A DNA stretch of 16,561 bases, taken from NCBI GenBank assembly GCA_001801515.1, contig MGXX01000084.1:23261-39821 (forward strand), written 5' to 3'. The position numbers and the translations under genes were made by a program. Under the pieces are notes generated by a model, which saw only the letters and a program-made list of their open reading frames with translations, was not told the DNA's origin and did no database searches. Below are positions 1 through 9,300 of the stretch, piece by piece (position 1 is the first letter of the stretch; every line of letters begins with the position of its first letter). This stretch comes from Gammaproteobacteria bacterium RIFCSPHIGHO2_12_FULL_38_11 (GTDB lineage Bacteria; Pseudomonadota; Gammaproteobacteria; Coxiellales; Coxiellaceae).

Positions 1-705
1 AAATCTCATCCCTGTGGTCAGAAAAAATGGGAAGGCAATTCTTGCTTTATTTTTTTCTAAGCCACTTTTAATAATTTTAGCAGCTTTATCGGCAGTCATT
101 AGAAAAGGTTTATTTCCCAAAAAATTTTCAGTCATTCTAGACTCAACAAAACCTGGAAAAATAACAGATACTTTTATTTTTTCCCTAGAGAGTAAACCAC
201 GCAGTGACTCTCCATATGATTTTAAGGCCGCCTTACTAGCAGAATAAGCTGGAGCAATTGGTACGCCGTAAAATGCGAGCATAGAGCTCATTAGAGCTAT
301 TTGTCCTCGTTTTCGCTTGCGCATTGTAGTAATGAATGGTGACACAGTTGCAAGCGCACCGACGAGATTTATGTCAAATAATTCCTTAGTGTCCATCCAT
401 GATTCCTCATCACAATCTACCGTTAAATGATTTGCGATCCCAGCATTGACAACAATAAGATCAACCGGATTCTCGGCATCAATTTCATTCAATATTATTT
501 GTAATTCATCTGTTTTTGTAATGTCAACAATATAAATTAAAGCGGTGGCCAATAATCGTCGACATTCATTAGCGACCGCTTCTAATTCGGATTTTTTTCT
601 GCCAAATAAAGATAAATGCACACCTTGTTTTGAATAAATCTTAGCAAGCGCAGCACCGATAGCTCCACTTGCGCCAGTGATAACAATATGAGAAGGAAAA
701 TCCAT
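1..705 (-). CDS. Short-chain dehydrogenase/reductase, probable keto-sphingoid (3-ketoacyl-type) reductase; 3' end cut by window
   Basis: The 235 visible codons are open to the window edge, so the C-terminus is missing. The protein is a classical SDR with an NAD(P)-binding Rossmann fold. It has the glycine motif TGASGAIG at residues 10-17, NAG at 87-89, and the catalytic triad Ser141, Tyr154 and Lys158 in YSASK, with the usual 13-residue Ser-Tyr spacing. The ATG at 705 is preceded by AGGGAA about 7 nt upstream. The gene starts 17 nt after the AONS stop on the same strand, so the two are probably cotranscribed. By position next to an alpha-oxoamine synthase, the likely job is NADPH-dependent reduction of the 3-keto group of the condensation product, as 3-ketodihydrosphingosine reductase does in sphingolipid synthesis. 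The SDR family is certain; the substrate is inferred from context and could be another ketone or alcohol. Confidence 0.85.
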   Translation of the reverse strand, partial: MDFPSHIVITGASGAIGAALAKIYSKQGVHLSLFGRKKSELEAVANECRRLLATALIYIVDITKTDELQIILNEIDAENPVDLIVVNAGIANHLTVDCDEESWMDTKELFDINLVGALATVSPFITTMRKRKRGQIALMSSMLAFYGVPIAPAYSASKAALKSYGESLRGLLSREKIKVSVIFPGFVESRMTENFLGNKPFLMTADKAAKIIKSGLEKNKARIAFPFFLTTGMRF

Positions 706-722
706 TGTTAATTCCCTATGAA

Positions 723-2030
723 TCAAATTAATTTAGAGATTATTTTAATTGTATTGGTAATTTGTTCTGGTGTATGCGCGCTGCTCATAAAAAAACGTAA
801 TCTCGCCTGATTTTCTTGAACGCCAGGATAAATAATGGGTTGCACGTAAATATTTTTTTTGTATAAGGAATTACTCAACTGCACTGCCTTGCGGGAACTA
901 CCGCACAAAATAGGAACAATATTCAATCCGATACTTAATCCCGTATTTAATCCATTTTTTTTTGCTTCATGCAAAAATTGTTTACCATTTGAGCAAAGTG
1001 CTGCAACACGTTCTGGTTCTTGCAATAAAATTTCTAACGCAGTGAATGAAGCGGCAACAAGCGGTGGAGATATTCCAACGCTGTATAAAAATCCAGGTGC
1101 TGCGATTTTAAGATGGTCAACCAATGCCGCGGTTCCAGCAATATAACCACCACATCCTGCCAATGTTTTGCTCAAGGTGCCCATCCAAATATCAACATCA
1201 CTCGGATTAATATTAAAGTGCTCACCAATACCACGACCCGTTTTTCCCATCACACCCAAAGAATGCGCTTCATCCACCATCAAAAACGCACTGTGACGTT
1301 TTTTTACTTCAACAAATTCCGGTAGATTGGGAAAATCGCCATCCATACCATACATTCCTTCAAGCACAATCAAAACCCGTTGAAAGTTGTGACGACGCAA
1401 GCATAATAATTTATCTAAAGTCTTCCAATCATTATGCGGGAAAGAAAGGCGCGTGCTACCTGCTAATTTAATGCCTTGACGTACGCTGTCATGAATTAAT
1501 TCATCATGCAAAATAAGGTCTTTTTCACCAAATAAATAACCAATAGTTGTGACATTGGTTGCATGCCCACTTACAAAAACAAGACTACGTTCAACACCAT
1601 AAAACATTGCTAATTCATTTTCTAATTTTTGCTGAATTGAGCGTTCACCAGACATCACGCGACTCGCTGAAACAGAAGTGCCATAACGATCAATCGCCTC
1701 TTTTGCAGCAGCAACAACCCTAGGATCACCATTTAAATTTAAATAATTGTAGCTTGCAAAATTAACAAATATTTTTTCATCAGTTTGTATAGTCGAGCGT
1801 GGAACTCCATCAAGAATACGAAAAAAAGGGTCATTAATGTTATATTTCACACTTGCCGATCGTATTCGTAAAATATCTTGATATACGGGGTAATTTGCAA
1901 AAGAACATAATTCTGGAAATTTTGCATAATTGAGAGTTTCTTGGAAATTATTTTCTTCAGTTTGGTTTTTTTGTAAACGCATTTTACGTCGCATTAACGC
2001 ATTGGCTATTAATGTTTTTGTAGTGGTCAT
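723..2030 (-). CDS. PKS-associated alpha-oxoamine synthase (PLP-dependent, serine palmitoyltransferase/BioF family)
   Basis: This 435-residue fold-type I PLP enzyme belongs to the family of serine palmitoyltransferase, BioF and KBL, which join an acyl thioester to an amino acid with loss of CO2. Visible sites are the PLP-stacking histidine in HDELIHD (His180), Asp253 and His256 in DEAHSLG, the Schiff-base lysine Lys288 in GTLSKTLAG, and the C-terminal RLRF segment with the family's substrate-binding arginine. Residues 1-85 precede the core (FASYNYL onward) and exceed what BioF needs; the later part of this leader (YPVYQDILRIRSA) resembles PKS-associated AONS proteins. The ATG at 2030 follows AAAGGCGAG. 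With no thioesterase on the adjacent PKS, this enzyme is the obvious chain-release catalyst, taking acyl-ACP to a 2-amino-3-ketone. The amino acid (Ser, Ala or Gly) cannot be told from the sequence. It is not biotin BioF, since no bio genes are nearby. Confidence 0.9.
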   Translation of the reverse strand: MTTTKTLIANALMRRKMRLQKNQTEENNFQETLNYAKFPELCSFANYPVYQDILRIRSASVKYNINDPFFRILDGVPRSTIQTDEKIFVNFASYNYLNLNGDPRVVAAAKEAIDRYGTSVSASRVMSGERSIQQKLENELAMFYGVERSLVFVSGHATNVTTIGYLFGEKDLILHDELIHDSVRQGIKLAGSTRLSFPHNDWKTLDKLLCLRRHNFQRVLIVLEGMYGMDGDFPNLPEFVEVKKRHSAFLMVDEAHSLGVMGKTGRGIGEHFNINPSDVDIWMGTLSKTLAGCGGYIAGTAALVDHLKIAAPGFLYSVGISPPLVAASFTALEILLQEPERVAALCSNGKQFLHEAKKNGLNTGLSIGLNIVPILCGSSRKAVQLSNSLYKKNIYVQPIIYPGVQENQARLRFFMSSAHTPEQITNTIKIISKLI

Positions 2031-2125
2031 GATATACTCGCCTTTACATTCATAGGATTTTTGAAAATTAGCTTTACAAATATTCTTTCAAATCTCAAGT
2101 TTCGCTTCAAAAGCCAAATAATTAA

Positions 2126-3105
2126 TCATTTTAATTTTTTACCTAAAATCGTGTCCCGACTTGGTAAACGCACATTCCATGCTAAACCTAATAACCTCAT
2201 CGTGCGTATAACAAGCCAGCTCAAATCAAACTGCCACCACTTTAACCCCTGACGCGCTGATGCTGGGAATGCATGATGGTTGTTGTGCCATCCCTCACCA
2301 AAGGCAAGGATGCCAAATAGCCAGTTATTTCTGGACAAATCATTTGTATTGTAATTGCGTGTCCCAAAAAGATGACAGATAGAGTTAATGGAAAAAGTAA
2401 CTTGATGTACGATAAAAACACGAACCAACCCTCCCCACAATAACCCTAACCAAAATCCACTCCAGCATTTCATCACAATACCCGCTATTATGCCTGGTAA
2501 TAACGATGCGTCCAAACGATAAAACGGTCTGCAAGTAAATCAGGAACATAAAGTCGATGATCACAATTAAGCAAATACCCAGTAAAAAGCCAGCCTACAT
2601 GTGAATAACAAAACCCTTTAAATCTAACATAAAAACCAATACCAGACAAATTCGGAGAATGAGGATCTCCTGGACGATCAGGAAGTGAATGATGTCTACG
2701 ATGCACAGAGCACCATGAAATCGGTGATTTTTGAACTGCTAACGCACCTAAAATAATCCAAATTCTTTTTATCCATTGATAAGTTTCAAAGGATCTGTGT
2801 GTTAACAACCGATGATAGCCGACTGTAATACCCAAACCGGTTGACAGAATCCCCAGTATTAACATATTCAAATATAACCATCCCATCCAACCATGCATCC
2901 AAGCAAAAACAATCGCAAAAAGTATACTAATTAATGGAAAAAAAATAGCCATTGCCATAATAATTTTATGATCAAATGGCGCATAAGGAGGATGAGTATC
3001 GGTGTATTGCCAAACATTGCGTGAATTTTCTTCAGAACTTGCAAAAGAAGCTGCGCTTGGATTTTTTGCACATAGTTCTTCCTGATTTATTAAAAGATCT
3101 TCCAT
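2126..3105 (-). pseudogene. Membrane fatty-acid (delta-9-type) desaturase, split by a one-base frameshift
   Basis: Two overlapping reading frames (2488-3105 and 2126-2515) together encode one acyl-lipid/acyl-CoA desaturase of about 326 residues, a normal length. The first frame starts at ATG 3105, has hydrophobic segments around residues 48-70 and 77-97, and carries histidine box 1 (His98-RLLT-His103) and box 2 (HRRHH, 135-139), followed by the family signature GDPHSP and SHVGWLF. It stops after WTHRYYQA. The second frame resumes with LPGIIAGI and holds box 3, WHNNHHAFP. All three di-iron boxes are therefore present but not in one frame. The break is near 2498-2503, where one base is missing relative to an intact reading. 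There is no classic slippery heptamer, so programmed frameshifting is unlikely. The enzyme would introduce a cis double bond into a long acyl chain in the inner membrane. It lies 95 nt upstream of the AONS gene on the same strand, so it probably tailors the same lipid. It is either a young pseudogene or a sequencing error. Confidence 0.85.
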
Positions 3106-3315
3106 TTATAATCCGACCACTTGTTTTATTACGACATTTCTTAAATTTTGATAATTAATTTTAGGCAACACATTAAATCACAATGTATGTTTTTAATAAA
3201 GGATTAGTGAGCCATACGCGAAACTTAAATTAAGTGTTCAATTCACTGCCTGACCTGATAGAAATATCATTTTGAAAAATATTAGGCAATCAGTCTTCTG
3301 TTTATTTACAAGCAA

Positions 3316-3324
3316 TGTTATGAT
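3316..3324 (+). promoter_or_regulatory. Candidate extended -10 promoter for the PKS gene
   Basis: TGTTATGAT matches the extended -10 form TGnTATAAT with one mismatch in the hexamer. The hexamer with 17-bp spacing upstream (TTCTGT) is a poor -35, which extended -10 promoters tolerate. It would give a leader of roughly 65-70 nt before the ATG at 3398. This is a by-eye match only. Confidence 0.35.
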
Positions 3325-3387
3325 TCACTGATTTTTATGAAGGCACATTATTTTATTTTTTGTTGTAAACGTCACGTTGAAATTATC

Positions 3388-3394
3388 GGAGAAG
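3388..3394 (+). promoter_or_regulatory. Ribosome binding site that fixes the PKS start at 3398
   Basis: GGAGAAG lies just before the ATG at 3398, with GGAG six bases away. The reading frame is open further back to a TTG at 3377, but that codon has no such site, and the KS domain begins shortly after the ATG, as is usual. The ATG is therefore preferred. Confidence 0.7.
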
Positions 3395-3397
3395 ATT

Positions 3398-6300
3398 ATG
3401 GATGATCGTGAAAAGCAATCTATTGCCATTGTGGGAATGGCGTTTCGCTTGCCAGGAAATCTATCATCCCTTGAGGCCTTATGGAATGCGCTAATTGATG
3501 GCAAAAATTTAATTTCAGAGATTGATGACGCACGTTTTCCAAGCAAAAAATATTTACATCCGCGTAAATCGGAATTAGGAAAAAGCTACACTTTTAAAGC
3601 AGGGATGTTATCTAAAATTAGTGAGTTTGATGCTGGATTTTTTGGTATTTCTCCACGTGAGGCATATCAAATGGATCCACAGCAACGATTATTGCTGGAA
3701 TTAACGTGGGAAGCTTTGGAAAACGGAAATCAAAATCCAGAACAATTAGCGGGATCTAATTGTGCAGTATTTATCGGCATTGCAAGTAATGAGCATATAT
3801 TTAAATGCAACACTGATGTACTTGCTGATGCATACACCATGCTTGGAAATTGCAATAGTATTGCTTCTAATAGAATTTCATATGTTTTAGATTTACATGG
3901 TCCCAGTTTTTCTATTGATACTGCTTGCTCATCTTCAATGGTAGCACTTCATCAAGCCTGCCAAAGTATTCACAATGGAGAAGCCTCATCGGCAATTGTG
4001 GGCGGGGTGAATTGTTTGCTTTCTCCTGCTGCTTTTGTAGGTTTTTCAAAAGCGATGATGCTGTCTCCTGACGGCACCTGTAAAAGCTTTGATGCAAACG
4101 GAAATGGTTACGTACGATCAGAAGGTTGTATTGTACTTTATTTAAAGCCATTAAAAGAAGCGAAAAAAAATGGCGACCCGATTCACGGCGTTATTTTAAA
4201 TACAGGTATTAACAGTGATGGTCGCACAAATGGTATTGCGCTACCCAGTGCAACAGCGCAAGCCGCATTAATTACACAGGTGCATGAACAAATTGGTTTA
4301 TCTGCAAATGATATCAGCTATGTTGAGGCGCACGGAACAGGCACACCAGTTGGCGATCCAATTGAAGCGCATGCGATCGGCAATGCCATTGGTAAAAAAC
4401 GCAGAGAAAATAATCCATTATTAATCGGATCCATTAAAAGCAATATTGGCCATTTGGAAACAGCGTCTGGATTAGCGGGTATTTTAAAAGCGCTGTTATG
4501 TTTTAAATATAAAATGATTCCCGCAACAAATCATTTCAAAACACCCAATCCCAATATTGATTTCCAAAATTTAAATTTATCGGTGGTAGATTGTTCCACT
4601 GATTTACCAAAACAAAAAAATCCTGTGATTATTGCCGTAAACTCATTTGGTTTTGGTGGTGCCAATGCACATGCTGTATTAGCGGAATATATCAAACAAC
4701 AAGAACAAACAAAATCAGCCTTAATCCCGCCTTTATTATTTAGTGCGCGTGATGAAGCGTCATTTCCCATTTTAGCGGCACAGTATCAAGATTTGCTAAC
4801 TAAAAACCTTGAAAATTATTATGACATTGCATATACGTTGGCGCATCGTCGTGCACACCATAATCATAATATAACGATTTACGGCGACAACTTAAAAATT
4901 ATTTTAGATAATTTAGAAAAAATAAAACAAGGTGATACGCAATCATTAAATCTTGTTAAAGGCCAAAATATTGGTAAAGAATTGCCCCTTGCATTGGTAT
5001 ATTCAGGTAACGGTTCTCAATGGCAAGGCATGGGACATGAATTAATAAAGCAAGAACCCGTATTTGAAAAATGCATTGATGAAATTGATTTATTATTCTT
5101 AAAATATGGCAATTTTTCAATTAAAGCAGAATTGTTAAAGTCAGCTGAAAATAGCCGTTATCATTTAACCGAAATGGCACAACCTTGTTTATTTGCGCTT
5201 CAAGTAGCGATGACAAATTATTTATTAGCGCAAGGTGTAATAGTAAAAGCGGTATTAGGACACAGTATTGGCGAAATAACAGCCGCTTGGGCAAGCGGTG
5301 CATTGACATTGGCACAAGCAGTTGAAGTTATTTATGTTAGAAGTTTTTGGCAAGGCAAAACACGCGGCAATGGCAAGATGGCGGCAATTGCACTGTCAAT
5401 CACTGATACTCAAAAAATATTGTTTGATCTTGGTTTGTCTGAAGAAATAGAAATTTCCGCAGTGAATAGCCCCAAAGGCGTAACAGTTTCCGGTGAGTTA
5501 TCTACTCTGGAAAAACTAAAATCGACTTGTATGAAAAAAAATATTTTTTATACTATTTTAGATCTTGATTATGCTTTTCACAGCAAATATATGGATTCAA
5601 TTCAAGAGGATTTATTATCAGAACTTTCTAATTTAAAGCCTCAGAAAGAGCGTATTCGTTATGTTTCTACCGTTGATGGAAAATCACTGTCAGGAGATAA
5701 ATTAAGTGCAAATTATTGGTGGCGCAATATTCGAAAGCCTGTTCAACTGCAAAGTGCAATAAATGAATTGATAACGGATGGATTTAAATTATTTATTGAA
5801 GTTGGTCCACATCCTGTATTAAAACGCTATCTTGATGATTGCCTCACAGCAAAAGAAGTAAAGGGTTTAGTTGCGCCTACAATGAAACGTAATATGGGTA
5901 CACTACAGGAAATAGATGGCGCCATATTTAAAATGTGGATAAGTGGCGCTGAGTTTAATTTAGAACGTTGGTTTCCCGTTGTTGGTAATCATATTACTTT
6001 GCCTACTTATCCTTGGATAAAACAAGAGTATTGGTTAAAAGCTTCTGATGAGAATAGCGACCCAAATAATTTGGTCATTGAACATCCTTTACTGGGTTAC
6101 CGTATAAAACAAAATGAACCTGCCTGGGAAAACCATCTTGACCCCAGCGTTGTTCCTTATCTTGCCGATCATGTTGTCAGTGGTTTATCTGTTATGCCTG
6201 CAGCAGGTTATGTAGAAATGGCTTTTGCAGCCGCCAAAATATGGCACAATTTTAAAAGTTTTGATGTGCGTGATATTGAAATATTAGCACCCATGATATT

Positions 6301-9300
6301 TGATAATGCGGCTTGCCGATCTATTCGTTTTTCATTACAAACCGATGATGGCAGTTTTCAAATAAAAAGCCGTCTCAGACATTCTAATGAGGCATGGACA
6401 TTACATGCGGTTGGTCGAATTCTAAACGAACCTGCATATACACCCACACAAAAAATAAACCTAGCGCTTGGTAAATTGAAAAAAAAAGCCGATATTATTC
6501 TTAATAAAGAAAATTTCTATACAAAAGCAGAAAAAATGGGGCTTTCATACGGCCCCACTTTTCAAAGTATCGAAAACATCTGGATTAAAGCTGCATTGGG
6601 ATTGGCCACTGTTAAATTACATCAGGATCTTTTAGAAAACTATGAACAGTATTCCCTGCATCCAGCATTATTGGATGCTTGTTTTCAGATGCTTGTTGGC
6701 TGGAATAATAAAAAATATGAAATGCTACTACCTGTGCGTATCGGTCGCATAAAAATCTTTGGTCAGTTTTATGGTGAATTAAAAATTGTTTCATATATCC
6801 TTAAGCAAAATAAACAATCCGTGTCAGGAAATGTTTACATTATTAATAAAAACAATTTTATTATTGCAGAGATGTCGGATTGTCGTTTTAAAAGCATTTA
6901 TTTAAACAAGCAAACCGCATCTTGTAAAAATTATATTTGTAAACCACACTTACTTTCCATAAATGGCAATGCTAAGAAAAATATTAGATTATTAGAATTT
7001 TCTCGCAATCAAACAGAAAAAGGACTTGCCTCTACAGAAAAATCCTCCGATCATTTTCAAATAATAATCCCACTTTTTGAGTTAATGATTGGACAATTTG
7101 TTTGTAATGCATTAAAAACATTAGCAGACCAAAAAACAGATTTTTCCTTCGATATGCTCTGCTCTTTTGCAAAAATTGCCAAATCTCAACAACCTTTATT
7201 AAAACATTGCCTGAATATATTAATTGAAGATGATTATTTACGGGAATCAGAGGATGGCTGCTTTAATTTTATCGAACAAGATAAAATCGTTGATCCAACT
7301 GCAACATGGCTTGCATTATTGCGAGACTATCCAAACACCATTTCTGAATTAACAATAGTTGGCCGTTGCGGTTTTCATCTTCAAGATATTTTATGCGGAA
7401 GAACAAAACCTGAAAAAATATTTCACATAGGACCTGCAACTATAACGAGCGCACATGACATTATTATTAGTGCAGTCAGATCATTATTAAAAAAATGGCC
7501 TTTAAAGAAACGCAGATTACGTATATTAGAAATTGCTAAAGTACCTGACAATTTAACAACACGTCTATTAAATTTATTGCCTGAGAAAACAACAGATTAC
7601 TATCTAGCAGTAACGAATGAACATGAATCAATAAAAGCAAAAAATAACACTGAGAACCATATTGTTAAAAAAGTAATTTTGTTCAATTTAAATTCTTCTT
7701 TTATTGAGCAATTTTCAAACGACCAACGTTTTGATTTCGTTATTGTTCGTCATTGTTTAAATGCCTGTGAAAACAGTGAAAAAACGCTGCGCGAATTAAA
7801 TAAAATTTTAACTGCAAACTCAATTATATTGGTTGAAGAAAATTATATCGATCGCATAAAAACATTTATATTTACAGTTGCGATGCCAGATTTACGAGAA
7901 AAACATTTTACCCCACGATATTGCCAGCAATTATTAGCGCAATCAGGATTTTCTGTTGCTGAGCCATTGTATGAACCAAGTGCAAGTGAGTTTGAGGGTA
8001 CCTTTGTGATGATGGCACAGCCGTTACAAGTGCCGGAATTATTAATCAATAATGAAGAATTCCAATGGTTAATTTTAACAGACAATACAGAAATAATTGC
8101 ACCGCTAATTGACGCATTAAAGAAAAGGCAAAGTAAGATATTTATCACAACAATTGAAAACACACTCGAGAGCATACAAAACTTATTAACACAATTTACA
8201 AAAAATCAAGATAAATTACACATTGTTCAGATGATGGGAATTCACGCTAAATCACAAAATATTTGTGAAAGTCCACTATTTTCAGTAGAAAATCACTGCG
8301 GCGTTCTTATTCATTTGATAAAAGCGATGCAAAATTTAGCATGGACTACTTATCCACAATTAAGCATTGTAACACAAGGTGGTGCACTGTGTGATTCAGA
8401 TAACATGCTTTCATTAACAAAAAATCCCGAACATGCCGCATTGTGGGGTTTTGGTCGAGTATTAATGAATGAGCATCCTGAATTACAGTGCCAATTAATT
8501 GATTTGCAAAGTAAAACACTAATAAAATTAAGCACACGTTTTGTGGATGAATTATTAAATCCCTATAAAGAAAATGAAATTATCATTACTGAATCTGCTT
8601 CTTATGGTTTGCGCACTACTGAAATTAACGCCAGATTTATATCAAAAAACAAACAGAATAGTTTCCATCTTGATTTTTCACGCCCTGGTCCTTTAAAAAA
8701 TTTACAATGGTTTCCACTGGAAAAATCCCAATTGGCAAAGGATGAAGTTGCCGTAAAACCACACGCAAGCGGATTAAATTTTCGAGATGTCATGTATTCG
8801 ATGGGTTTAATACCCGATGAAGCGCTTGAAGATGGATTTTTAGGGCAAACATTAGGGATGGAATTTGCAGGTGAAATTCTTGCAGTTGGGAACAATGTTA
8901 CTGATTTTGTAAAAGGTGATAAAGTGATGGGTTTTGCACCGGCAAGCTTTAGCTCCTACGCGATTACTAAAGCCTATGCGGTCACACCATTACCCAACAC
9001 CTGGAATTATTCTGCTGGTGCCTCAATTCCTATTGCGTTTTTTACGGCATATTACGCATTAACACATTTGGCTAGAATACAACCTGGCGAGCGCTTATTA
9101 ATTCATGGTGCAGCAGGTGGCGTTGGTATTGCAGCAATTCAGTTAGCGCAGCATTTGAGTGTAGAAATTTATGCAACCGCCGGCTCTGATGAAAAAAGAG
9201 ATTTTTTAACATTACTCGGTATTAAACACATTTACAATTCTCGCAATCTTACTTTTGCTGACCAAATTATGGAACAAACAAAAGGTGACGGTATTGACGT

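Larger units (their letters stand above)
3106..3397. promoter_or_regulatory. Divergent intergenic control region between desaturase and PKS genes
   Basis: These 292 bp separate the leftward and rightward arms of the lipid cluster and must hold both promoters. Short repeated words are visible: TTAGGCAA at 3161-3168 and again at 3282-3289, ATTCACTG at 3241-3248 and again at 3323-3330, and a small dyad AGTG-N7-CACT at 3233-3247. The second ATTCACTG copy overlaps the candidate PKS -10 box. Such repeats could be operator half-sites that co-regulate both arms, but they are short in AT-rich DNA and may be chance. I see no coding region here. Confidence 0.35.

Noticed and set aside
14..247. Rightward frame of 77 codons at the left edge
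   Set aside because: Lies antisense to a clear SDR coding sequence with catalytic motifs.
723..2030. Biotin synthesis BioF
   Set aside because: Same fold, but the long N-terminal leader, the PKS and SDR neighbours and the lack of other bio genes point to a PKS-linked oxoamine synthase.
2488..2515. Programmed -1 frameshifting in the desaturase
   Set aside because: The direction would fit, but there is no X XXY YYZ slippery heptamer in frame and no evident downstream stem; a one-base deletion or error is simpler.
7843..8175. Leftward reading frame inside the PKS gene (also others inside 3398-10909)
   Set aside because: Antisense shadows of an intact 2503-residue PKS; none has a ribosome site or family-like sequence.
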